Source of the DNA: Salinispirillum sp049115955
Lineage (GTDB): Bacteria; Pseudomonadota; Gammaproteobacteria; Pseudomonadales; Natronospirillaceae
DNA length: 64,000 nucleotides
NCBI GenBank assembly: GCA_049115955.1
Contig: JAGDZJ010000014.1
Span: 1 to 64,000, forward strand
Reading direction: 5' to 3'
Position numbers and translations under genes: made by a program. A model generated the notes under the pieces. That model was not told the DNA's origin, made no database searches, and worked only from the letters and a program-made list of their open reading frames with translations. Positions 1 through 8,220 of the stretch are shown here, one piece after another; positions within the stretch are counted from its first letter, which is position 1; the number at the start of each line of letters is the position of its first letter.

Positions 1-59
1 AGACGCTTATCGCACCCGCCCCACCTTCCGATCCGCCATCTCCCTGACAGCGGAGGCGC

Positions 60-87
60 ATTATAGAGGCCTGAGATTCAGAGTCAA
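60..87 (-). promoter_or_regulatory. Strong sigma-70 promoter firing out of the left edge
   Basis: Read on the minus strand, TTGACT (82-87) and a perfect TATAAT (60-65) are separated by 16 bp. A GC-rich stretch (GCGCCTCCG) follows the -10, as in stringently controlled promoters. In related bacteria zapE is followed by rplM-rpsI, so this may be the ribosomal-protein promoter, but the gene it drives lies outside the window. Confidence 0.75.
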
Positions 88-98
88 CAGGCCCCGCG

Positions 99-128
99 CA
101 AAAGATTTCATTTTAATGAAATCTTTTG
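99..128. terminator. Perfect 14-bp inverted repeat downstream of zapE
   Basis: The arms at 99-112 and 115-128 are perfect complements (CAAAAGATTTCATT and its reverse complement) around a 2-base centre. The repeat lies 13 bp past the zapE stop and just upstream of the outgoing promoter. It is AT-rich with a run of T inside, so it could end zapE transcription or act as a protein-binding palindrome. There is no long U tract after the stem. Confidence 0.5.
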
Positions 129-140
129 CCAGAACAGGTT

Positions 141-1241
141 CTAGGCAAGGTGCGCTGCTGCCAAATAGTCATGCGACTGCATCTCTAACAGACGGCTTTC
201 CGTGCGCTCAAACTCAAAGGCACGCTGCCCTTGCACGTACAATTCCGTAATGGGCGCGGCTGCAGACACCAGCAACTTGACGCGTCGGTCATAGAACTCA
301 TCCACTAAGTTGATGAACCGCTTGGCTTCGTCGTCGTTCTTGCCAATAAACTGCGGCACACCCGTAACCACCACAGCGTGGTAGCACTTTGCTATCTCTA
401 TATAGTCGTTCTGACTGCGCGGCCCACCGCAGATGCCTTTAAAATCAAACCAAATAACATCTTCACATTCGCGCCTAAAAGGAATCTGGCGCCCCAACAC
501 TTCCAACTGCCCATTGACTTCACACTCGTCCAGATCCGGCGCCAAACTCTCAAAGCGCTCAAGCAGGCGCGACTCGGAGTCCGCATTGGCTGGATGGTAG
601 TACAGCGTGGCTTGTTCCAGCGTGCGCAAGCGGTAATCAACGCCATTGTCTACATTAATGACTTCAGTATGCTCATTCAGCAAGCGGATAGCCGGCAGAA
701 AGCGATCACGTTGCAAGCCATTGGGATACAGACCATCGGGCACAATATTAGAGGTCGTCACTAAGGTCACACCTTCACGCATCAGGCCGTCGAGCAAATT
801 GCCAAGAATCATCGCATCGCCGATATCACTGACAAAGAATTCGTCCAAACAGAGTACTCGGTATTTCTGCGCCATTTCCGCTGCAATCACGTCCAGCGGG
901 TTTTTTTGTCCTTTTAGCTCGGTCATACGCTGATGCACCGATTGCATAAAGCGATGGAAGTGCACGCGCAACTTAGCGTCGATACTCAACTCATCATAGA
1001 AAGTATCCATAATGAAGGTCTTACCGCGCCCTACGCCGCCCCAAAAGTACAGGCCGCGTGGCGCCTTAGGTCGTCGCCCCAACGCTTTACGGAAGCGGCC
1101 ACTTACCGACGTCAGCGCTCGGTCATAGGCGAGCAGTTGATTATAAAGTTCGTCAAGACGCTTGACTGCCATCTCCTGTACAGGATCATACTGAATCAGG
1201 CCTTGTTGAATATTTGCTTGGTAGCGTGTTAGGGGTGTCAT
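141..1241 (-). CDS. zapE: Cell division protein ZapE (AFG1-like ATPase)
   Basis: This 366-residue P-loop ATPase matches the usual length of the ZapE/AFG1 family. The Walker A motif GGVGRGKT sits near residue 70 and the Walker B LCLDEF near residue 130. In E. coli, ZapE associates with the Z-ring during constriction and influences FtsZ bundling; the AFG1 relatives are mitochondrial. The gene diverges from zapG, the classical arrangement (yhcM/yhcB in E. coli), which supports both assignments. The ATG start gives the family N-terminus (MTPLTRYQ). Confidence 0.93.
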   Translation of the reverse strand: MTPLTRYQANIQQGLIQYDPVQEMAVKRLDELYNQLLAYDRALTSVSGRFRKALGRRPKAPRGLYFWGGVGRGKTFIMDTFYDELSIDAKLRVHFHRFMQSVHQRMTELKGQKNPLDVIAAEMAQKYRVLCLDEFFVSDIGDAMILGNLLDGLMREGVTLVTTSNIVPDGLYPNGLQRDRFLPAIRLLNEHTEVINVDNGVDYRLRTLEQATLYYHPANADSESRLLERFESLAPDLDECEVNGQLEVLGRQIPFRRECEDVIWFDFKGICGGPRSQNDYIEIAKCYHAVVVTGVPQFIGKNDDEAKRFINLVDEFYDRRVKLLVSAAAPITELYVQGQRAFEFERTESRLLEMQSHDYLAAAHLA

Positions 1242-1347
1242 AGATATACACTGTGCCCTGAATAGAGAGCGCGATTTTAGCGATCACAGCGGATCTTTCA
1301 ACTGCTGGCCGATATAAAATTTTTGCTGCAACACGGAGGTATTGGAT

Positions 1348-1803
1348 ATGTTTGACTGGAACGCATTGGTGATCGGCTTGGCTATGGGCGCCGCGCTCGG
1401 CATCGTGGTCACTTTACTACTCTCACGTAAGCACAGTGGCAGTGCCGAAAATGTACGCAAACAACTGGATGCTTTAAAGACGGAACATGCACGTTACCAA
1501 ATGAGTGTAACGGAGCACTTTGCTCGCACGTCGGAGCTTATCGAGTCCCTCAACAACAACTATCAGAGTATTGAACAGCACCTGAAATCCGGAGCTGATG
1601 CCTTGGTATCACACGACTACAAACTGGCTCAATTGCGCCAAGCAAGCGATGTCCTCACCGACGAAGAGCTACATCATCTAGGTGCTAGTCGCGACTACGC
1701 GCCCGAGTCAGAGTCAGAGTCTAAAAAGGCACAGAAAACCATGTCGACAGACCATGGAGATTCAGAACACGACACGGATAAAGACTTAGCAACGACTCGC
1801 TGA
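1348..1803 (+). CDS. zapG: ZapG/YhcB-family inner-membrane protein (DUF1043)
   Basis: A single N-terminal membrane helix (about residues 5-25) is followed by a soluble coiled-coil region and a polar, acidic tail, the plan of the DUF1043/YhcB family. YhcB/ZapG is linked to cell division and coordination of envelope growth in enterobacteria. I chose the ATG at 1348 because a strong GGAGGT (1335-1340) lies 7 bp upstream; a TTG at 1342 is in frame but too close to it. The product is 151 residues. Divergence from zapE supports the call. Confidence 0.85.
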   Translation: MFDWNALVIGLAMGAALGIVVTLLLSRKHSGSAENVRKQLDALKTEHARYQMSVTEHFARTSELIESLNNNYQSIEQHLKSGADALVSHDYKLAQLRQASDVLTDEELHHLGASRDYAPESESESKKAQKTMSTDHGDSEHDTDKDLATTR

Positions 1804-1869
1804 TCTCTCACAGCAGACGGGTGCACCCGGCACCCGAAACACCCTCTTGCCATATACATATACCCATTT

Positions 1870-1915
1870 AGTCTAATCAGACTGGTTTTTATAAGCATTA
1901 CTCTGCTGGTATACT
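1870..1915 (+). promoter_or_regulatory. Candidate cysD promoter region
   Basis: TATACT at 1910-1915 is a good -10 element about 36 bp before the cysD ATG, but there is no convincing -35, as expected for an activator-dependent (CysB-type) promoter. A short hairpin with T run (AGTCT-AATC-AGACT-GG-TTTTT, 1870-1890) just upstream may be a weak terminator for zapG. The regulator is an inference; CysB sites are too degenerate to recognise by eye. Confidence 0.4.
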
Positions 1916-1951
1916 CTAGGCCGTATTTTATCTGGCTCTAACAGGGTTACT

Positions 1952-2866
1952 ATGTCGATGTCGCACTACAACCTGACGCATTTAAAGCAACTGGAAGCGG
2001 AAAGCATTCATATCATCCGCGAGGTTGCGGCGGAATTCGAAAACCCCGTCATGCTTTATTCCATCGGGAAAGACAGCTCCGTCATGCTGCATTTGGCGAT
2101 GAAAGCCTTTTTCCCCGGCAAACTCCCCTTTCCTTTGCTGCACGTCGATACCGGCTGGAAGTTTAAGGAAATGATCGAGTTCCGCGACCATGAAACCAAG
2201 CGCTTAGGGCTTGATCTGCTGGTACACCAGAACCCTGATGGTTTAGCCATGGGTATCGGCCCGTTTACTCACGGCAGTGCTAAACACACCGACATCATGA
2301 AGACACAAGGTCTAAAGCAGGCCTTGAACAAATACGGCTTCGATGCGGCCTTCGGCGGCGCGCGCCGTGACGAAGAGAAGTCTCGTGCCAAAGAACGCGT
2401 GTATTCGTTTCGCGACGCACAACACCGCTGGGACCCGAAGAATCAGCGCCCGGAACTGTGGAATACCTACAACAGCCGCATCAATAAAGGCGAAAGCATC
2501 CGTGTTTTCCCGCTCTCTAACTGGACGGAACTCGACATCTGGCAGTACATCTATTTGGAAAGCATTCCTATAGTACCGCTGTATTTCTCTGCCCCACGCC
2601 CCGTGGTAAACCGCGATGGTATGTTGATCAAAGTCGACGACGACCGCATGGAATTGAAGCCCGGCGAAACCATCGAAGAACGTTCCGTACGCTTCCGTAC
2701 GCTGGGCTGTTATCCGCTGACCGGAGCCGTGGAATCGGCAGCGACTACCCTGCCTGAGATCATTCAGGAAATGCTCCTTACCACCACGTCCGAGCGCCAA
2801 GGCCGACTGATCGATCACGACAGTTCCGGCTCTATGGAAAAGAAGAAGCAAGAAGGTTATTTCTAA
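1952..2866 (+). CDS. cysD: Sulfate adenylyltransferase subunit 2 (CysD)
   Basis: This is the catalytic subunit of ATP sulfurylase, which forms adenosine 5'-phosphosulfate (APS) from ATP and sulfate in the cytoplasm. The 304-residue protein is very close to E. coli CysD along its length. It has the PP-loop SIGKDSSVMLHLA (near residue 37), the GGARRDEEKSRAKER segment and the C-terminal STTSERQGR motif. cysN begins 11 bp after its stop, so the two form an operon encoding the heterodimeric CysDN complex. Confidence 0.97.
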   Translation: MSMSHYNLTHLKQLEAESIHIIREVAAEFENPVMLYSIGKDSSVMLHLAMKAFFPGKLPFPLLHVDTGWKFKEMIEFRDHETKRLGLDLLVHQNPDGLAMGIGPFTHGSAKHTDIMKTQGLKQALNKYGFDAAFGGARRDEEKSRAKERVYSFRDAQHRWDPKNQRPELWNTYNSRINKGESIRVFPLSNWTELDIWQYIYLESIPIVPLYFSAPRPVVNRDGMLIKVDDDRMELKPGETIEERSVRFRTLGCYPLTGAVESAATTLPEIIQEMLLTTTSERQGRLIDHDSSGSMEKKKQEGYF

Positions 2867-2876
2867 GGGGTATACG

Positions 2877-4502
2877 ATGTCACACCAATCCGAACTGATT
2901 GCTTCAGATATCCACTCGTATTTGAAGCAGCACGAAAACAAAGAACTCATGCGTTTCCTGACCTGCGGCAGCGTAGACGACGGCAAGAGCACATTAATCG
3001 GCCGCTTGCTGCACGACTCTAAGATGATCTATGAAGATCAGCTCGCGGCGATTGAGAACGACAGCAAAAAATCTGGCACGACGGGCGAGAAAATCGACTT
3101 GGCCTTGCTGGTTGATGGTCTGCAAGCAGAACGCGAACAAGGCATCACCATTGACGTGGCGTATCGTTATTTCTCCACGGCGAAGCGCAAGTTCATCATT
3201 GCCGACACACCTGGCCATGAGCAATACACCCGTAACATGGCAACCGGGGCGTCAACCTGTGACCTCGCCATCATCTTGATTGACGCACGCCATGGCGTAC
3301 AGACGCAAACGCGCCGCCACAGTTTCATTGCATCTTTGCTCGGCATCCGCCACATCGTGGTCGCGGTGAACAAGATGGATCTTGTCGATTTCAGCGAAAA
3401 CACCTTCAACGACATTCGGAACGAATATCTGACGTTCAGCGAGAACCTCGGTTTCGGCGACATCAGCTTTGTGCCTATGTCGGCACTGGATGGCGACAAC
3501 GTGGTTAACGCCAGTGAACGCATGAAATGGTACAGCGGCCCGACGTTGATGCATGTGTTGGAAAATGTGCCCATCGCTAAAGATCACGACATTGAGCATT
3601 TTCGTTTTCCCGTGCAATACGTGAACCGCCCCAACCTGAACTTCCGTGGTTTTTGCGGCACCATCGCGTCCGGTATTGTGCGGCCTGGCGACACCGTGAT
3701 GGCGTTGCCGTCCGGCAAGACGTCTACGGTGAAGTCTATCGTGACCTACGACGGTGACCTGACCGAAGCCTTCGTCAATCAAGCGGTTACGCTGACGTTG
3801 AAAGACGAAATCGACATCAGTCGTGGGGATATGCTGGTGCACCCGGCGTCGTTGCCGCAACGTGGCCGACGCTTTGTGGCCAAGTTGGTGTGGATGACGG
3901 ACGACGTCATGACACCCGGCAAGCAATTCGATTTCAAGGTTGGTACAAACACCAGCGCGGGCGTGGTCAGCCACTTGTACAACAAGATAGACATTAATAC
4001 CTTGGCTGATTTACCCGCAGAAAAGCTGGATCTGAACGAAATTGGTCATTGCGAAATAGCGCTGAACAAAGAAGTGGTCTTTGACAGCTATAAGCAAAAT
4101 CGCTGGACCGGTTCGTTTATCGTTATCGACCGTTTGACCAATGTCACCGTGGGTGCTGGGATGATTGAGCGCGTGGTGGACGGCAGCGACAAACTGCGCC
4201 CCGTCAGCGACGAAGAGCGCCAACGCCGGTTCGGACAGACACCAATATCTGTCGTACTCACGGCTGATAAAAACGGCGACTTGGCCGCCGCAGTGGAGCG
4301 CTTACTCTTCGATGCGGGCCACCTCAGCATGACGGTCAGCGCAGACGATGCATTAACGGTAGCGCCTTACATTGAAGCAGGTGGTGCAATTGCGTTGGTT
4401 TCGGGCGCGCCCGCTGCGCCCTTACCGTTTGGGTTGGTTGTAGACAAAACGACCCCGGCCGATGTTGTTGAAGTGCTGCTGAATGAGGGTTACTTACGCT
4501 AG
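2877..4502 (+). CDS. cysN: Sulfate adenylyltransferase subunit 1 (CysN) with a degenerate C-terminal tail
   Basis: CysN is the regulatory GTPase of ATP sulfurylase; GTP hydrolysis drives APS synthesis by CysD. The GTPase signatures are G1 GSVDDGKST (about residues 31-39), G3 DTPGHEQ and G4 NKMDL, followed by EF-Tu-like beta-barrel domains. At 541 residues it is longer than stand-alone E. coli CysN (475) but shorter than CysNC fusions (about 630). The last roughly 90 residues resemble a collapsed APS kinase domain: VERLLFDAGH aligns with the LERKLFDAGR type of segment of CysC, but the P-loop is absent. A separate APS kinase would be needed and none is in the window. Confidence 0.95.
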   Translation: MSHQSELIASDIHSYLKQHENKELMRFLTCGSVDDGKSTLIGRLLHDSKMIYEDQLAAIENDSKKSGTTGEKIDLALLVDGLQAEREQGITIDVAYRYFSTAKRKFIIADTPGHEQYTRNMATGASTCDLAIILIDARHGVQTQTRRHSFIASLLGIRHIVVAVNKMDLVDFSENTFNDIRNEYLTFSENLGFGDISFVPMSALDGDNVVNASERMKWYSGPTLMHVLENVPIAKDHDIEHFRFPVQYVNRPNLNFRGFCGTIASGIVRPGDTVMALPSGKTSTVKSIVTYDGDLTEAFVNQAVTLTLKDEIDISRGDMLVHPASLPQRGRRFVAKLVWMTDDVMTPGKQFDFKVGTNTSAGVVSHLYNKIDINTLADLPAEKLDLNEIGHCEIALNKEVVFDSYKQNRWTGSFIVIDRLTNVTVGAGMIERVVDGSDKLRPVSDEERQRRFGQTPISVVLTADKNGDLAAAVERLLFDAGHLSMTVSADDALTVAPYIEAGGAIALVSGAPAAPLPFGLVVDKTTPADVVEVLLNEGYLR

Positions 4503-4531
4503 CGGTGCACACCTAAAACGACTGCTTCGAC

Positions 4532-4564
4532 AAAGCCTCGCTCTAATCCAGCGGGGCTTTTTTA
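4532..4564 (+). terminator. Rho-independent terminator after cysDN
   Basis: An 11-bp stem with one G-T pair (AAAGCCTCGCT, 4532-4542, against AGCGGGGCTTT, 4550-4560), a 7-base loop and a following T run form a standard intrinsic terminator 30 bp past the cysN stop. Confidence 0.85.
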
Positions 4565-4666
4565 TGCTCGCCATTTGTGGCTTAGGTCATTGTTCAGTAA
4601 ATGACCTGCATCGGTCCACTGACAGACTCTAGACTGTCTGGACGTTCAAATGACCTTGAGGACGCT

Positions 4667-5803
4667 ATGACACCCAATCCTATCGTACCTAATGCCATCA
4701 AAGCCCTGCTGGCGGGCGCTGTATTCAGCTTGTCCATCGGCGTTACCGCACAAACCTACACCACTGAACATCACTCGTTCCAATTGGAAACCGTTGCATC
4801 CGGTCTGTCTAACCCATGGAGCCTGGCATTTCTGCCCAACGACGAGATATTGATCAGCGAGAGACCCGGCCGTTTGCGGCGCATGGTAGACGGCAACTTG
4901 GTTGATGAGCCTGTGTCCGGGCTGCCGGAGATCACCGCATCAGGCCAAGGTGGACTACTGGATGTCGTTCCACACCCGAATTTTGCGCAAAATCGCTGGC
5001 TCTACTTCAGCTATTCGCACGGCAATAACCAAGGCTTAACCACACGCTTAGCACGTGGGCAATACGATGACGGGCAATTGAGTAACGTGGAAATCTTGTT
5101 CAGTGCCGCACCCAGACTTTCCGGAGGGCGGCATTTTGGTTCGCGCATTGTGTTTGACGACAACGGCTATCTTTACCTCACGATCGGTGATCGCGGCCAG
5201 CAAAATCGTGCTCAAGCGTTGAACAGCCACATGGGTACAACCATCCGCTTACACGACGACGGACAAGTACCCAGTGACAATCCCTTTGTTGATCGCGCAG
5301 ACGCCTTACCGGAGATCTACACCTATGGGAACCGCAATCCACAAGGGCTCACCTTGCACCCCGGTAGCCGCCTTGTTTGGCAAACCGAACATGGGCCGCG
5401 CGGCGGCGATGAAATTAACCTGATTCAAAGCGGATTAAACTACGGCTGGCCAGAAGTGACGCATGGCATTAACTACAACGGCACGCCGATCACCGACCTG
5501 ACCGAGAAAGAAGGCATGGAATCACCGTTAATGCACTGGACACCGTCTATTGCACCGTCCGGCATGGCGTTTTACACCGGTGATGTATTTCCGCAGTGGC
5601 AAGGCGATCTCTTTGTGGGTGCGCTGGTAGGACAGAAGATTCAGCGGGTGCGTTTCAATGGCACCGACGTCATCAGCCGAGAAGACATGCTAACGGGCTT
5701 CAATACCCGTATCAGGGACATCCGCAATGGCCCGGATGGCACGCTTTGGCTGCTGACGGACGAAAGCAACGGGCGACTGTTACGAATGGTGCCTGCGCCC
5801 TAA
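4667..5803 (+). CDS. Periplasmic PQQ-dependent sugar (aldose) dehydrogenase
   Basis: This 378-residue protein belongs to the YliI/Asd soluble sugar dehydrogenase family, a six-bladed propeller that oxidises aldoses using PQQ. Recognisable segments are GLSNPWSLAFLP, the ISERPGRLR blade start, GGRHFGSRIVFD, YTYGNRNPQGL and WQTEHGPRGGDEINLI. The ATG at 4667 follows TGAGGA and begins a signal peptide (hydrophobic residues about 10-25, TAQ cut site), so export to the periplasm is expected. An earlier in-frame ATG at 4601 would bury the signal. No PQQ synthesis genes are nearby. Its stop overlaps the convergent trhP stop. Confidence 0.88.
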   Translation: MTPNPIVPNAIKALLAGAVFSLSIGVTAQTYTTEHHSFQLETVASGLSNPWSLAFLPNDEILISERPGRLRRMVDGNLVDEPVSGLPEITASGQGGLLDVVPHPNFAQNRWLYFSYSHGNNQGLTTRLARGQYDDGQLSNVEILFSAAPRLSGGRHFGSRIVFDDNGYLYLTIGDRGQQNRAQALNSHMGTTIRLHDDGQVPSDNPFVDRADALPEIYTYGNRNPQGLTLHPGSRLVWQTEHGPRGGDEINLIQSGLNYGWPEVTHGINYNGTPITDLTEKEGMESPLMHWTPSIAPSGMAFYTGDVFPQWQGDLFVGALVGQKIQRVRFNGTDVISREDMLTGFNTRIRDIRNGPDGTLWLLTDESNGRLLRMVPAP

Positions 5804-7179
5804 AGGTCGCGCATCAGCAGGCCGAACTCGCCTGCTGATGCAGGCAAAGAAACGGGCAAGGCCACCGTAACCATGTAGTCGGAACCCGGTACTACATCGA
5901 CGTCCTTGCCGTTTTTCTGCAACCGCACATCGTCCAGCGTGAAGCGAATGTTGCCTTCGGGCGTCATAAGCTCAAGCACATCACCGCGACTGAACTTGTT
6001 CTTGGCTTTGATCACCAAGCGACCATTATCGATCCCGAGGGCTTCACCCACAAACTGTTGCTGCGTTGAGACCGACCGACCCTGCTCATAGTTCTGGTAA
6101 CTGGCGTGCGTGTGCCGACGATAGAAACCTTCGGTATAGCCGCGGTTGGCTAGACTATCTAAGTCGTGCATTAACGACGGATTAAAGTCGCGTCCGGCGA
6201 CTGCGTCATCAATCGCTTGGCGATAGGTCTGCGCCGTACGGGCCACGTAATAATGCGATTTGGTACGGCCTTCGATTTTGAGCGAGTGCACGCCCATTTC
6301 GGTTAACCGCTGCACATGCTGAATAGCGCGCAAATCACGTGAATTCATGATGTAGGTGCCGTGTTCGTCTTCCCATGCCGGCATCAACTCGCCCGGCCGA
6401 TTAGGGTCTTCCAATAGATACACACCATCAACGGGAAGGCCTTCGCCCAACACCGGGTCAATACCCGCAGAAGGTGCCGCATCACTGGCAATTTTGTTCT
6501 GCGATGGCGTCCAGATACTGGCATCACGCGGCACCACATCACCTGTAATGTCGGTCTTGCCTTCATGGGTTTTGTATTCCCATCGGCACGCATTGGTGCA
6601 GGTGCCTTGGTTCGGATCACGCCGGTTCAAATACCCGGACAACAAGCACCGACCGGAATAGGCGATGCACAGTGCGCCGTGTACAAACACCTCCAATTCC
6701 ATTTCAGGCACTTTTTGACGAATTTCTTCGATTTCATCCAGTGACAATTCGCGTGACAGAATCACTCGCTCAATACCTTGGCGATGCCAAAATTTTACCG
6801 CGGCGTAATTGACCGCATTGGCCTGAACCGACAAATGAATGGGCATATCCGGCCATTCCTCACGCACCATCATAATCAAGCCGGGATCCGACATGATGAG
6901 CGCATCCGGCCGCATTTCCATTACGGGAGCAATGTCGCGGAAATAGGTATTCACCTTCGCGTTGTGCGGCGCAATGTTGCTGGCCACATAGAATTTCTTG
7001 CCTTGCGCGTGGGCTTCTGCAATGCCGCTGCGCAGGTTATCGAGGTCGAAGTCGTTCTCACGCACGCGCAGGCTGTAACGCGGCTGTCCGGCATACACCG
7101 CATCAGCCCCGTAGGCCAGCGCGTACCGCATATTACGCAGAGTGCCTGCTGGTGAAAGCAGTTCAGGACGAAACGACAT
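5800..7179 (-). CDS. trhP: tRNA 5-hydroxyuridine formation protein TrhP (peptidase U32 family, YegQ)
   Basis: The U32 family signature EVFVHGALCIAYSGRCLLS is present, with the conserved GTCTNACRW segment that probably supplies metal-ligand cysteines. At 459 residues it matches E. coli YegQ (about 453). TrhP uses prephenate to make 5-hydroxyuridine at tRNA position 34 in E. coli; despite the family name it is not a proven peptidase. It is convergent with the sugar dehydrogenase, the two stop codons overlapping by 4 bp, so each gene must tolerate read-through into the other. Confidence 0.92.
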   Translation of the reverse strand: MSFRPELLSPAGTLRNMRYALAYGADAVYAGQPRYSLRVRENDFDLDNLRSGIAEAHAQGKKFYVASNIAPHNAKVNTYFRDIAPVMEMRPDALIMSDPGLIMMVREEWPDMPIHLSVQANAVNYAAVKFWHRQGIERVILSRELSLDEIEEIRQKVPEMELEVFVHGALCIAYSGRCLLSGYLNRRDPNQGTCTNACRWEYKTHEGKTDITGDVVPRDASIWTPSQNKIASDAAPSAGIDPVLGEGLPVDGVYLLEDPNRPGELMPAWEDEHGTYIMNSRDLRAIQHVQRLTEMGVHSLKIEGRTKSHYYVARTAQTYRQAIDDAVAGRDFNPSLMHDLDSLANRGYTEGFYRRHTHASYQNYEQGRSVSTQQQFVGEALGIDNGRLVIKAKNKFSRGDVLELMTPEGNIRFTLDDVRLQKNGKDVDVVPGSDYMVTVALPVSLPASAGEFGLLMRDL

Positions 7180-7245
7180 GATGACCTCGCGGGATCTAAA
7201 AATCAGGGGCGCGGATTATAGCAGATGCATGCACAACAAAGGGAG

Positions 7246-8220
7246 TTACAGTTGGTCAAGAAACGTACGGAACTCGCGAATCACATCTTGATTGCGTTCA
7301 GCACCCATGATGTCACCCACGAAGACGTGCTGCGAGTCGCCCGACGGTACGGTTACCCAAAGAAATGACTTGGGTGCCCCGCCCCATTGCTCAAATACCG
7401 TACGCGCACGCTTGGGGTTAATCACCGGATCTTCCGGGCTGACTTGAATCATCAGCGGTGTGGTCATTTGTCCATAGTCAATGTGCGCTATTTGGTCGAG
7501 CAGCAACTGCATCTCTATCCACGCCAGAGTGCTGTAGGTTGTTGACCAATACTTGGCTTGCAGCTTGTTACGCGGCTCCCACGAATGATACTTGCCGGTT
7601 AGCCAAGGAATCCAAGTACGCGCGCCCGGCCACGTTAAAAGAAAGGCGCGCTTGTCACTGACACCAAAATTAGGCGCAATCATTAACAAGGCATGTAGGT
7701 GTTGTTCAACGTCGCGCTGCTGGGTTAACCAGACTGCCGAGGCCGCGCCGGTAGACGTTGCCACAACAACCACCCGTTCACCGAGTGCGCGCGCGATTAA
7801 CCAGTATTCCCACACTGACTCTAGCCAGTGTCCCGCGTGATATTTACCCATGCCCGCCGTGCCCATGCCATGTCCGGAAATGCGCGCGTAAATCGCGTTG
7901 GCATTGTCCTCTGCGGCTAAGGTTTCAGTGACCGGTGATATTTCTTGCCGTGAAGCCGACAAGCCATGCAAATACAGATAACAAATTTTGGTGCGTTCTG
8001 GTTTGTCCGGGCGAGCAAAGACCACCAGCGCTTCGGCTCCCGGTTTTAATCCGCGCTCATTGGCTTCTCGCGTATGTAAGCGCAAGGCCAACTGCTCAAT
8101 AGTTTGGTAACGCGGTAATGTTTCAGATAATACCGGGCGCACCAGCTTAGGTCGCTCCGCCACACGCAGCAGTACTATAAGAATACCGGCCACGCCGATA
8201 CCAATTAATGCGCCAACCAT
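7246..8220 (-). CDS. Membrane-anchored alpha/beta hydrolase
   Basis: The N-terminus (VGALIGIGVAGILIVLL) is a single membrane helix. The body resembles a serine hydrolase fold: a LYLHGLSASRQE strand-loop (oxyanion region), a nucleophile-elbow-like VVVATSTGAA near residue 155 (S-T-G rather than the usual G-x-S-x-G), a late acidic residue in VSPEDPVI and a C-terminal His in GDSQHVF. The substrate is unknown. Its start overlaps the end of the GTPase-DUF3482 gene by 16 bp, indicating translational coupling in a three-gene operon. It could be an esterase or carboxylesterase-like enzyme. Confidence 0.7.
   Translation of the reverse strand: MVGALIGIGVAGILIVLLRVAERPKLVRPVLSETLPRYQTIEQLALRLHTREANERGLKPGAEALVVFARPDKPERTKICYLYLHGLSASRQEISPVTETLAAEDNANAIYARISGHGMGTAGMGKYHAGHWLESVWEYWLIARALGERVVVVATSTGAASAVWLTQQRDVEQHLHALLMIAPNFGVSDKRAFLLTWPGARTWIPWLTGKYHSWEPRNKLQAKYWSTTYSTLAWIEMQLLLDQIAHIDYGQMTTPLMIQVSPEDPVINPKRARTVFEQWGGAPKSFLWVTVPSGDSQHVFVGDIMGAERNQDVIREFRTFLDQL

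Noticed and set aside
5800..5803. Overlap of sugar dehydrogenase and trhP as an assembly error
   Set aside because: Both C-termini are of normal length, and convergent stop overlap (TAA against TAG) is common in dense genomes.
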